Source: Cochliopodium minus
Lineage: Eukaryota > Discosea > Himatismenida > Cochliopodiidae
NCBI GenBank assembly: GCA_024220525.1
Contig: JAMYWO010000052.1
Span: 1 to 53,531 of the forward strand
Reading direction: 5' to 3'
Length of the DNA: 53,531 nt
Positions 1 through 10,066 of this stretch are shown here, piece by piece; the first letter of the stretch is position 1, and each line of letters starts with the position of its first letter. The notes beneath the pieces were generated by a model. That model made no database searches and was not told the origin of the DNA. It saw only the letters and a list, made by a program, of their open reading frames with translations. The translations under genes were made by a program, and so were the position numbers.

Positions 1-70
1 ATAAAAAATAAAAAATAAAAAATAAAAAATAAAAAATAAAAAATAAAAAATAAAAAATAAAAAATAAAAA
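1..70. repeat. ATAAAAA 7-mer microsatellite at the left window edge
   Basis: Ten perfect copies of ATAAAAA start at base 1. They precede the first visible exon of the lipase gene at 229, so they lie in an intron of that gene. A matching TTTTTAT run ends the window. Simple-sequence introns like this are a likely reason for the contig break. Confidence 0.9.
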
Positions 71-228
71 ATATTTTCAATAATTTTTAATTATATTTAA
101 TGTTAATAAATTATTTATTAAAATAAAATTAAATTATCTATCAAGATTTTTAAAAATAAACAAACACAAAATAAATTTTTTTTTTAAATTTATAAAGGTG
201 TTAATTTAAAATTTTTTTTTTTTGATAG

Positions 229-941
229 GCAAAATATTTTTTTAGAACGGAATTAACTCACAGAATCAATCAGTTGGCAGAAATAAAGTTCATTGGCCCC
301 ACTTTCCGAAAGTTTCAAAGAATTGTCAACCAAAACTATATAGGAGACATCAACATTTATCCAAATTTTTCGATATCCGATTATTGCAAGGTAAAAAAAT
401 AAAAAAAATAAAATAAAATAAAAATAAAATAAAAATAAAATTAAATAATCAATTTCAATAAATAATCAATTTCAATAAATAATTTAAAATTAAACAATTT
501 TAATATAAACAAACAATTTAAATAATAAAATAAATGATAAAAATTAAATTAAATAATCAATAAAAAAATAAACAAAAAATATCAAATAAATGACAAAAAT
601 ATCAAATTTAAAAATAAAAATTGTTATCTTATTTTTTTTTGAAATAGGTTATTTCAAATCCCACAAATGAATCTCTCCAAAAATTTTCCAATTTAGGAAT
701 GACAGCTACTTTCCACAAAATTTCACAAATTCTCACTGCAACCAAAATAGAAAGGAAACTAGATCATTGTGTAGAGGAGAGTTTCAAAAAAGCACAAAGT
801 GAAATCAGTGGCAGCAAAGAAAAGTTTCATTTCAAGTATTTGGGTCATTCTCCCAGCTTCCATTCTCAGAAGAAAATGGAGTCTATGCCTTCACTGAAAC
901 TGTTGCATAATAAAAACTTGGGAAATTTTGATTTGTATTAA
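229..941 (+). CDS. TGL3/4/5-SDP1-type triacylglycerol lipase, C-terminal end only
   Basis: Two exons, 229-390 and 648-941, join in phase 0 across an A-rich intron and end at TAA 939-941. The visible 151 residues run from KYFFRTELTHRINQLAEI through GDINIYPNFSISDY and VISNPTNESLQKF to a basic tail. This matches the stretch after the patatin core in yeast Tgl3/4/5 and plant SDP1: a helix with a KHR-type motif, a GD-x-T/N-I strand, an I-x-NPT motif, a TW/TFxKIS motif and a C-terminal helix. These enzymes release fatty acids from stored triacylglycerol on lipid droplets. The catalytic GxSxG and Asp lie upstream of the window and cannot be checked. The family is recognised by pattern from memory. 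The exon joins are clear because the frame is open through both exons. Confidence 0.72.
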
Positions 942-1122
942 AAAGAAAAAGAAAGGAAATTTTATTAAAAAGTTGTACAAAATAATTTAATTAAAAAATT
1001 ATTATTTTTCAAACAAAATAAAAAAAAAAATAAAAATAAAAAAATAAAAAAATGAAAACAAGATGTATGCTGAAATGAAAATACAAAATTTTACTGAAAA
1101 AAATAAAATAAAAATTGTTTAA

Positions 1123-1880
1123 TCAAATTCCAAATGGAAACAAATATTGAGTTGGAAAACCTAAACTGTAAAGGGAGATGAAAAATATGGAGGATTCCAA
1201 AAGAACCATTGAGATTTGACTGATCCCAAACCCTAATCCTCTTCCATTAAATGAGAAACCGTATCCTATTTGATAGATGATTCTTCCAAAACAAAAGGAG
1301 AAGAAAAAGTAGAAAGAAATCTTTGGGAATATGTAGCCTAACAATAAAAAGTTCAAAACCACAAAAGGAAAGTATTCAAGGGTGTTGAAGTATGCTCTTT
1401 GGAGACGATTGAATCTTCCAATCTTTCCTTCTTCAATCAATGTAACCACATCAATGGAATCTGCTTTTGAATCTTTGGAATCACCCTTGTAATGATGAAC
1501 ACCATAACTAATATTTAAAATAAAATTTATAAATTGAAATAATTTCGCTGAATTAATAAAAAAAAAAAAATTTTTTTATTAATTCCTGTTTACACTTGTT
1601 GATCTGCAGTTTTGATTACATTTGTTCTTCCATCCTTTGAAAAATTTAGCATCAGTTTCAATAATATAATTGCAACGGAAGCTCCATAATAAATATAAAT
1701 GTATTCATCCAATTTGTTGATCTTCTCAATCAATGTCTTTGTTTGATTGTTGTATGAAACTATCAATCCGAAAATAATAATAAAGATTATTGTATAGGTA
1801 GCCAAAAAAATCTTAAATGCAATTCCTCCTTCTGAATTTTTGAGTTCCTTCAAACCTCTAATTTCTGTTTTGTTGCTCAT
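1123..1880 (-). CDS. MAPEG family membrane protein, copy A (microsomal GST/FLAP-like)
   Basis: Two exons, 1880-1594 and 1507-1123, join in phase 2 and give about 223 residues. Exon 1 has a first membrane segment (FKIFLATYTIIFIIIFGLIV) and a second near residues 63-78. Exon 2 carries the family hallmark RLQRAYFNTLEYFP followed by GRIIYQIGYGF and two more hydrophobic segments, giving the four-helix MAPEG plan. Members conjugate or isomerise lipid and xenobiotic substrates with glutathione in the ER or outer membrane, or assist leukotriene synthesis; the exact substrate cannot be read here. At 223 residues it is longer than the usual 150-160 of MGST3/FLAP because of a charged loop (GDSKDSKADSIDV) after helix 2. 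It is the downstream member of a tandem pair. Confidence 0.85.
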
Positions 1881-1956
1881 TTTCTAATTTTTTTATTCTT
1901 TTTAAATTTTAATAAAATTTTTTTACTTTATTGAATAACAAAGAGGATATTTTTCT

Positions 1957-1975
1957 CGTTGAGGGTATTGATCGG
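1957..1975 (-). promoter_or_regulatory. conserved promoter block upstream of the MAPEG copies
   Basis: On the coding strand this reads CCGATCAATACCCTCAACG, about 80 bases before the ATG of copy A. The same block with one change lies at 2999-3017, about 75 bases before copy B. Surrounding promoter DNA of the two copies has drifted, so this GC-containing block is the best conserved part. Its factor is unknown, and the role is inferred only from conservation and position. Confidence 0.4.
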
Positions 1976-2173
1976 ATATTTTTTTTTTCCTCATCCTTTA
2001 ATTCAAAAAGTAATTATTTTGTTGTAAATTTTGAACCTTTAAATTTATTAATTTCTAGTTTTTATCAATGTGTAAAATCCTTTCTTTGATTTCAAAATAA
2101 AAATTTATTATTATTTATTTATTAAAAAAATTAATAAAAAAATAATTTAAAAGATTTTTAAAATTACTTTAAT

Positions 2174-2925
2174 TCAAATTCCAAATGGAAACAAATATTG
2201 TGTTGGAAAACCTAAACTGTAAAGGGAGATGAAAAATATGGAGGATTCCAAAAGAACCATTGAGATTTGACTGATCCCAAACCCTAATCCTCTTCCATTA
2301 AATGAGAAACCGTATCCTATTTGATAGATGATTCTTCCAAAACAAAAGGAGAAGAAAAAGTAGAAAGAAATCTTTGGGAATATGTAGCCTAACAATAAAA
2401 AGTTCAAAACCACAAAAGGAAAGTATTCAAGGGTGTTGAAGTATGCTCTTTGGAGACGATTGAATCTTCCAATCTTTCCTTCTTCAATCAATGTAACCAC
2501 ATCAATGGAATCTGCTTTTGAATCTTTGGAATCACCCTTGTAATGATGAACACCATAACTAATATTTAAAATAAAATTTATAAATTGAAATAATTTCACT
2601 GAATAAATAATGAAATAATTAAATTGAATATTCCAGTTTACACTTGTTGATCTGGAGTTTTGATTACATTTGTTCTTCCATCCATTGAAAAATTTAACAT
2701 CAGTTTCAATAATATAATTGCAACTGCAGCTCCATAATAAATATAAATGTAATCATCCAATTTGTTGATCTTCTCTATCAATGTCTTGGTTTGATTGTTG
2801 TATGAAACAATCAATCCGAAAATAATAATGAAGATTATTGAAACAGTGGCTAAAATAATCTTAAATGCAATTCCTCCTTCTGGATTTTTGAATTCTTTCA
2901 AACCTCTAATCTCTGTTTTGCTCAT
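2174..2925 (-). CDS. MAPEG family membrane protein, copy B
   Basis: Exons 2925-2642 and 2558-2174 join in phase 2, giving about 222 residues with the same four hydrophobic segments and the RLQRAYFNTLEYFP signature as copy A. Exon 2 is almost base-for-base identical to copy A (one silent change seen in 385 bases), whereas exon 1 differs at about ten residues, for example a deleted Asn at position 3 and FLATYT against ILATVS. The copies share about 240 bases of upstream DNA. Both copies look intact, and the substrate is unknown. Confidence 0.85.
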
Positions 2926-3129
2926 ATTCTAATTTTTTTTTTTATTTTCTATATAATTTTTTTTTTTATTAAACGAATAACAAATAGGAATGTTTTATCG
3001 TTGAGGGTTTTGATCGGGATTTTTTTTTTCCTCTTCCTCAAATACCAAATGAAAATATTTTGTTGTAAAAATTGGAACTTTAAATTTATTTATTTCTAGT
3101 TTTATCAAATCTAAAATCCTTTCTTGATT

Positions 3130-3720
3130 TGAAGATATCACATCTTGTTCAACATGCTTTCCAAACCGACTATTTAAAAAAAATTTAATTTCAAAAACTT
3201 TAATTGTTTTTTAAATAAAAAAATTGAACCTTGATGGGAAATTTCTTTTTTGAGAAGATCTCTTTCCAAATCTTTAATCAGACTTTTGATACATTCTTGT
3301 GAAATCAAATCTTCAGTAAATTCCAAAACAGAATCGTGACAACATCCTTTGACCTCTTCCAATTGACCTCTTGGCAAAGTTCCTATTCCACATAATGTAG
3401 GGAGTTTAGTTTTTAAAAAATAAATTCAATTATTAAATTTTTTTTAAATAAAAAACTTTTAAATAACCTTGATTCGCTTCTAGATAGAAAAAAATTCTTA
3501 AAATGGAGTTACGAAAAGGTGAAAGGAAATTTACCTTAGTTTTTTGTGGATTGAAGTAAAACCAAACAATTAATCTCGAGTATCCCAAAAATCCAAAAAA
3601 CCAGGTGATTCGCTCTTTGTCTTATTAGAACTCAAGAAAGATCTTTTTTTATCTTCAAAGGAAGGGGATCGTAATTTTTTAAAATTTCTAATATCAATTC
3701 ATATTTATTTTCAAATCCTA
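3130..3720 (-). pseudogene. unidentified gene fragments, probably decayed
   Basis: Two stretches look coding on this strand but do not join cleanly. At 3377-3234 an open frame includes LPRGQLEEVKGCCHDSVLEF and continues through LISQECIKSLIKDLERDL; it can be spliced to a short end VGLESMLNKM with a stop near 3145. At 3717-3570 an exon-like segment with FENKYELILEILKNYDPLPL meets an in-frame stop after KKDLS, and the likely continuation ending FLDFWDTRD is in another frame. No family is recognised. The stops, frame breaks and missing acceptor before the first segment suggest a relic, though exons of a gene with unusual splicing cannot be excluded. Confidence 0.35.
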
Positions 3721-3986
3721 AAAAAAAAAAAAATTAATTTTAATTAAATAAATTCAATAAAAAAAAAACCTTCAGGATGGTATTCTCTTTAAAAGATGGA
3801 ACCATCAAATATCTTACCTAGATACTTTGAGCCATTCTCTATGATTAAACAATAAAGTAAAAGCAATAACCGGAAAAGTGCACACAACTGCAGACTTTTG
3901 AAGAAGTATTTGAAGAATAAGGAGATTCATTCAATGTTTGATTATTGAAATTGATAGGTTTTTAATCTTTTTTTTGTGTTACACAG

Positions 3987-4085
3987 GCAAAAGAAAGTGG
4001 AGACTACAAAACAAGCAAAAAGTGCAATGTAGAGAAATACGAATTGGTAAAAGCAAGGAGAACCTTTGAGTGGTTTTCTTATTGA
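3987..4085 (+). other. possible terminal exon of an unknown gene
   Basis: An open segment after a good acceptor (TTACACAG) reads AKESGDYKTSKKCNVEKYEL, then VKARRTFEWFSY and a TGA. Its charged composition is protein-like and differs from intronic frames nearby. No upstream partner exon was found, and a candidate at about 3777 stops early. The antisense frame is also open, so the strand is uncertain. Confidence 0.2.
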
Positions 4086-4303
4086 AAATTTTTGTTCGAC
4101 AAAAACCTTTCCTGTGTGATGAGAATACATTTATTTGTTTTTGATAGGATCAATCATCTTTTCAGCAAATTCTTTATCTTTGAATATAACAATATTTGGA
4201 AGTATTATATTCATGAATTCATTTATCTTTGATATTTGGGTACAGTAAGTGAAAAAATTTGCAATTATTCTATTTCAACATAAAAAAAAGAAAAGAAAAA
4301 AAG

Positions 4304-5118
4304 ATGAAAGGATTTGATGAGAATTCTAAAGATAACTCAAATAAATTGGAATTGGTGAGAAATGCTCTCTATTATTGCCTCAATGTATCAACATATAATC
4401 GTAAAAAATTAATAAGATTGGTTGATGATAAAGAAGATGAAAAAGGAAGAGTAAAAATAGAATTTGTTTATCCAAATGCAAATGTAAAGGATAGGTTCAA
4501 AATAGATAGAAAAGTAGTAAGTCAAGATCTTCAAGAAAATAAATTATAAAGAATATGAAGAATTGAAAAAGAAAATAACAACACCAAAGAAAAACAAAAA
4601 ACAACTATCTATACAAGAAGAAGAACCATTGATCCAAGAAAGAAACAAAATAGTATATCATTTCATGAAGCTAGAGTATGAAAAGAATTTTAAAGAAGAA
4701 TATTACCTGGATTTTGTTGTTGTATATTCATTCACATCAAATAAATGATGCTATTGATTGTCACAAGAACAAAAATAGAGAAGGTTCATTCTATAATTTG
4801 AAGATGATAGTTCCCATAAACAACGATGCATATCTTGTGGAAAAGAAAAATATCATTTGGAGCATTTCAAAAACAACATTCGGATTGGTTATCGAAACCT
4901 ATCTCAGTTTTTTTCTTGTATACAAAAGGATAGATGAATACAAGGATATTCCTTCTCATTATGATTCAATTTGCAAAGAACTAGAGAAATTAATCAAAGA
5001 ATCTAAAACAAAAGATGTCAAGGTTTTCATTGATTATTATACTAAAGGGAAAGAATTTGAAGAAAAAACGGTCTATTTTGTCAAAAATATTTATAAGGGA
5101 AGAAATTTTATATGGTGA
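4304..5118 (+). pseudogene. unknown protein gene broken by two frame changes
   Basis: Three consecutive open segments in different frames read as parts of one protein: 4304-4549 (from MKGFDENSKDNSNKLELV), about 4540-4748 (KEYEELKKKITTPKK to VVVYSF) and about 4740-5118 (AIDCHKNKNREGSFYNLKM to IYKGRNFIW). Frames change near 4540-4550 and between 4720 and 4748, with no intron-like sequence at either point. The composition is charged and coding-like throughout. No domain is recognised. Either this is a decayed gene or the assembly has two indels; short A-runs near both points make sequencing error possible. Confidence 0.5.
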
Positions 5119-5265
5119 TCATTTAAACCAACTTTTAATCTATCAACGATATTGATTTAATTTGTAAAGATCTTGGATTGTAAAGATCTCTCATTTTTTT
5201 TTAAGGCATCACCAACATCGAATGTTTTTTTAAGTTAAGAATATAAAAAAAATTTTCTCACTTCC

Positions 5266-5542
5266 ATGTATAAAAAAGAGAATGAGGAAAGGATAAAGTT
5301 TTGCAAAACTAAGTTCAAAGAGATTCTGGATGACTTCAAAGAGGTTTTTGTAAATCTTCTTAAATAAAAAATTTGTTTAATACGACAAGTTCTCTATGAT
5401 AATGTCCAAAGGAGTTTTTTCCTTTGTTTTTATTGCAGATGAATTGACCGAAAAAACCCCCTTACACTACTACTTTTACTTCTGTGCTCTCCAAAAGACC
5501 CATTTTTTTAAACAAATTTTAGATTTAGCAAGAATAATATAA
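5266..5542 (+). pseudogene. remnant with an ankyrin-like segment
   Basis: Two short open frames lie here: 5266-5367 (33 residues, from MYKKENEERIKFCKTKF) and 5402-5542 (46 residues). The second contains ADELTEKTPLHYYFYFCALQ followed by KQILDLA. That fits the ankyrin pattern in which a TPLH turn is followed by a helix ending in L-x-x-A. A single repeat with no partners suggests a relic. Together with the broken gene before it, it may be the tail of one larger dead gene. Confidence 0.35.
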
Positions 5543-5596
5543 AAAAAAAAATTATCAACAGTTTCCAAGAGAGATTAAAATTAAAAAAAAAGTGAA

Positions 5597-7497
5597 ATGG
5601 AGGATATTCTTAATTTCAATAAGAATAAATTAAAAACACCTATTAACACAAATATCTTTCAGCAGTTGAATTTATTTTCAACAAGTAAAAGAAGAGAGAA
5701 AGATAAAGAATTAAACGATATAAATGAACATTTTCCCAAATTTAAATCACCGCAAGATAGAAATAAAACATTGAAAGTGACCTTATTTCAATCCAGATCC
5801 GTCAAAAGTGAGGGGATCCATCTATTAATTGAAAAAGAAATTGAAAATTTGTTGATTGATGAACAAGAGAAGCCTGATCTAATCATGTTTCCTGAAAATT
5901 GGTAAATAAAAAACATATCCTCCTATATAAATATCTCAACATATCAAATTTTACAAACTTTACTGAGCAAACAATAAAAAATTAAGAATTTAATCAAAAT
6001 TAAATTAAAATAAAATATATCTATTGTTAATCATTTAAATTTCATAAAGATATTCATCAATATACATTATCAATTATTCTTGAAATCTCAAGATATAAAC
6101 AGATTTAGAAAATTTGATGAAAAGAAATTACATATAATCAAGATTTATGATTTCCGAGTTTTATAAACTTAACATATTAACTCTTTAAATCAGGATGTGC
6201 TTCGTTTTGGAAACAGATAATGTATTGGAACATCCAATATTCAAATCAATAGCAGAAAAATTAAAAACACATGGTATTGTGGGTAAATTTTAATAATCTC
6301 CTCTCTTTAAAAAAAATATTCAAATAAAAAAAAAACGAAATTAAATTATCAAAGCATGTTTGGGAACTTTCAGAGAATATTGCAGAGTAGAAGAAAAAAT
6401 GAAAAATTATGTTACGGGGGTAATCACAGGGAATACAGGAGATGTGATCGGGAAATATAGAAAAAGAAAACCAGTCAATATTGGTGCACATGATGAGGGT
6501 TCTCTTTTAATATTTTTAAAAAATTATTTTTTCTATTTAAAAACAAATAATTTTAAAAATTAAAAAAAATATTCAACAAAATTAAAATTTAACAAGAATC
6601 ATAAAAACAAAATAAAATGAATCTAATAATCAAAAAAAAAAAATGTTCAAAAATAATAAATTTCATTGAAAGGAAGTGAAGTTGGATGCTGGAATGTAAA
6701 TACTAATAAAGGAGAAATAAAAGTGGCCATGATGATTTGTTTTGACATAGAAAACGAAGATATTTTCAACGAAACGATGGAAAAAACTCCCAAAATCTTG
6801 TTAAACCCAACCTGGATCCCTTGTAAAAAAAATATTTTTTATTTTTTTTTATTTTTTATTTATTTTTAATTTTTTCAATAAATTTTGAAAAAAAAAATTA
6901 AGCGCCAGGAAATGATAAAAATGTTTCTATTTTTAAAAGTAATTGGAGGATTGGAATGGAAACTATGTCTAGGAAATTTGAAAAAATTGTTTCAGACACA
7001 AACACAACCATAATAAGGTTCAAAAAAAAAAAAAAACATTTTTTAATTTTAATATTATTCATTATGGTTTTTATTCATTTGTATTTAATTTATTTAAATT
7101 ATTTTTATTTTATTTTTTAAAAAATATTTTATAATTTTTTTTTCTTTAAAGGTGTGATACTTCAAAAGATAGTGGCGCTTTTGGAACGAGTCAGTTGATA
7201 GACGCTTACAAAACGGAGTACATTCCCAACTATAATGGAACAAGACATTCTTTTATGGTAGAAATGGACTTGGAGAACAATGATTTTAGAAAAATAACAA
7301 AGCCTCCAACAGTACCCAGAACTGCGCTTAGAGGTTTTTTTAATAAGATTATTGTTAATTTTTACTTATTTTATTTTTTATTATTTTTAATAATTATGTT
7401 ATTTTAAATTTTTATTATTTATTTTTCGTTAATTCTTTTATTCTTTTATTTTTAATATTTACTTATTTAAATTTTTTTATTTTATTTATTGTATTTT

Positions 7498-7529
<32 letters not shown>

Positions 7530-8708
7530 TTTTTTATTTATTTATTTATTTTATTTGTTAATTTTTTTATTTAAATTACTCAAATAAATTTTTATTTTTT
7601 CATTTATTATTAAAATTTTAATTATTTTCATTGTAAAGATAACACAGGAAATCGTTATACAGTTTCTCATCTTTTTGGAACAGAGAGTTCCATTTTCGAA
7701 GCAAGTTTTTTGGACAGAATGATTGTGGGAGTTTCTTCCTTAGATAAAACGATCACTTTGTTCAACCAATTCACCACTGACGTGAAAACTAAATTGAAAT
7801 TTGAGAGCGTTCCTCTTTCTCTCACTAAATCAAGCAATACTTCTTTTTGTTCTTCTTTTAATGATCATTATTTGAGGATTTTTGATTTAAACACATCCAA
7901 AACAATTTCTGAAATAAATTGTGGAGAAGAAAACGGGAAAACATGGAAATTATTGAAAGAAAGTAAAAAAAAATATATAAAAAAAATTTAAAAACTATTT
8001 TTAAAACTATTTTTTCAAAATTTTTTCAAATATTTTTCCTAATTTTTTTTTTTTTGTATTTAATTAGGTGAAAATGATACTATTTGGGGAGTAACTTTGA
8101 AAGGAAAAATATTTCGTGTGGATGCAAAAGAAACTTCTTCAATTCATACTTTCCCACAAAAATCACCATCAGGACCCTCGTACTCTTTCTCTTTCGTCAA
8201 AGAAGACCAAAATCTCATTATTAACACTTCAGGAGAGAAATTAAACATCTGGGACAAAAGAAAAATGGATCAAACAGTGTCTTGCTTTGATAACCCTTCT
8301 CCTTTCAATTTTGTTACCTCTTTAAACAATAAAAAGTTAATAACTAGTGATTCCTGTGGGAAAGTAAAACTTTGGGACTTTGATGGAAATGTTTTGAATG
8401 TGTTTTCTCCTCATGGTGATGCTGTTATAACTTCTATTGTTCCCTTAGAAAAAAAAGAAGGCTTTTTTGTTTCTTCCTCTTCTGATTCTACTTTGAAACT
8501 TTTCAAATTTAACGAAGAAAAGGAATTATCTCAAGTTTTTCATACTTTTAAAAGCCATTCTTTGCCTTTGTATGGTGTCAAATTGAATTTTGAACATGGT
8601 GGTAACAGGATGATTTCTTTTGGTGAAGAAAATACTTGTAAAACATGGAAATTTACTTCTCATTTAAAGGATACTCCCTTGCATGAATTATTATTGGATG
8701 ATCTTTAA
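5597..8708 (+). CDS. nitrilase-superfamily (carbon-nitrogen hydrolase) domain fused to a seven-repeat WD40 propeller
   Basis: Eight exons (5597-5901, 6194-6282, 6355-6498, 6673-6822, 6903-7017, 7152-7333, 7639-7962, 8068-8708) keep one frame and encode about 649 residues. Residues 60-320 are a CN-hydrolase domain: Glu100 in FPENW, Lys168 in GKYRKRKPV and Cys202 in MMICFDIENED are the expected Glu-Lys-Cys triad, followed by NPTWIP and a late GTSQLIDAY strand. Such enzymes cleave amides or nitriles; the substrate is unknown. Residues from about 329 form seven WD-like units, including LNIWDKRK, VKLWDFDG and LKLFKF, each about 40 residues as a closed propeller needs. The switch from enzyme to propeller occurs at the exon 6/7 junction, and exon 7 has no upstream ATG of its own that keeps repeat 1, which supports one fused protein. 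The WD part probably tethers the enzyme to partners. A possible alternative is two genes with an unseen start. Confidence 0.82.
7499..7560. repeat. TTTA microsatellite in intron 6 of the nitrilase-WD40 gene
   Basis: Repeated ATTT/TTTA units lie in a 305-base T-rich intron (7334-7638). This intron separates the enzyme half from the propeller half. No other feature is visible in it. Confidence 0.8.
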
Positions 8709-8769
8709 AATTAATTTTTTTGATTAACAAATCTAAAGAGTAAATTTCCTCATCTTTATTCATTTGCTT

Positions 8770-8804
8770 TTGAGGAACTTACTAAACCCCTCAAAGTTCC
8801 TCAA
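8770..8804. promoter_or_regulatory. inverted repeat upstream of SEC14-like copy 1
   Basis: TTGAGGAACTT at 8770-8780 and its exact reverse complement AAGTTCCTCAA at 8794-8804 form an 11-base inverted repeat with a 13-base spacer containing CCCCT, 60 bases before the ATG. A weaker version (TGAGGA ... TCCTCA, 9955-9985) lies 82 bases before copy 2. It could be a dimeric factor site. The role is inferred from shared position. Confidence 0.45.
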
Positions 8805-8863
8805 TGGATTTATATTGATTTTAAATATAAAAATAAAATAAAAATTAATAATTAATTAAAAAA

Positions 8864-9852
8864 ATGGAGAATTCAAACTGTGATATTGATGTATTAATTC
8901 AACAAAACAAAGAAAAGATAAACAAATTGAAAGAATCCATCCAAGATATTTACGATGAAAAGAAGCACGATGATTTATTTTTGTTAAGATACTGTCTTTC
9001 TCACAAGAAAACTTCCAAAGCAGAAAGCTCAATCAGATTTAACGTGGATTATCGAAAAAAAAATGAAAGTTGGTTGAAAGAAGCAGTAAATGGAGAAAAA
9101 TCAGCACCCCATTATGGAATTATAGGTATGATTTATAATATCTTGTTTAAATGGAATTAAAATCTATTTTAATAAATTTAATAAAAGGAAAACATATTTT
9201 TGGCGGAATTCATAAAGTGAGTATTGAAAAAGGTCAACCTGTTGTTTTTTATAGGAGTGGTTTGGCAGACTTGAAAAAGGTATCAGATTCTCTGACTGTT
9301 GAGCAATTAATTGAGTTTATGGTCTTCCAGAGAGAAGTTTACCACGTAAAAAATTTATTTTTTAAAAAAAAAGAAGCTGTCAAAATTTTATTTTCAAAAA
9401 ATTTTAATTTGAATTATTTTTAAAAAAAGTTAATTTGTGATGAATTGACAAGAAAAAGCAGAAAACTTATAAAATTGATCATTATTAATGATTTAGAAGG
9501 GTTTTCCATGCTTTCTAATGACAAAAAAATGTTTAAAAGTGGAGGAGAATCATCTAAAATAGGAGAAAAGTTGTATCCTCAATTAGTAGAAACAAATCTC
9601 TTCGTAAACGTTCCCACTTCTTTCAAAATCATATTTTCAATTGCCTCTGTTTTTATGAGCAAAAAATCACTTTCTAAAATGACAATGGGAAAAGGAAATA
9701 CCAAGGATAAGAAATCTATTGAAAAGTGTGAGTATACCTCCAAAATTTTTTCTCAAATTGATCTTCCTACTTTTTTGGGTGGCACTTGTGATTGTTCTGG
9801 AGGTTGTATTGAAAATGTATCAAACGATATCAAAAAGGAAGAATTAAAATAA
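8864..9852 (+). CDS. SEC14/CRAL-TRIO lipid-binding protein, copy 1
   Basis: Exons 8864-9125, 9188-9345 and 9430-9852 give 280 residues. Residues 1-85 are the helical CRAL-TRIO N region (LLRYCLSHKKTSKAESSI). Residues 92-265 are the lipid-binding lobe: GGIHKVSIEKGQPVVFYRSG, then LIIINDLEGFSM, YPQLVETNLFVNVPTSFKII, and the closing LPTFLGGTC. These are the standard landmarks of Sec14-like phosphatidylinositol/phosphatidylcholine-exchange proteins. There is no signal peptide or membrane segment, so it is probably cytosolic. A Cys-rich end (GGTCDCSGGC) follows the lobe. It is followed at 10067 by a close paralogue. The ligand cannot be told from sequence. Confidence 0.85.
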
Positions 9853-10066
9853 TTTATTTAAAAAAAAAACATTTGAAAAAATAAAGAAATTTCCATTTCC
9901 CAATAAAAATTTGCATCTCTTTTAATTTTTATCTTCAAAATAGATTGATCCCTCTGAGGAGTTTTATAATCCCTCAAAATCCTCAAAAAGAAATGATTTA
10001 AAAAAACAATTTAATTCTAAAAAAATAAAAAAATAAAAAATAAAATAAAAATTAAATAAATAAAAA

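Larger units (their letters stand above)
1121..3135. repeat. tandem segmental duplication of a roughly 1 kb MAPEG unit
   Basis: Unit A spans about 1121-2105 and unit B about 2170-3135, head to tail. Each holds a MAPEG gene and its upstream region. Similarity is very uneven: exon 2 and the adjoining half of the intron are almost identical, while exon 1, the rest of the intron and the promoters have diverged. See the gene-conversion finding. Confidence 0.85.

Noticed and set aside
3942-4130. Minus-strand frame with a hydrophobic stretch (small membrane protein)
   Set aside because: It is opposite a better exon-like segment at 3987-4085, has no supported splice partners and ends in intron-like sequence; kept only as strand uncertainty.
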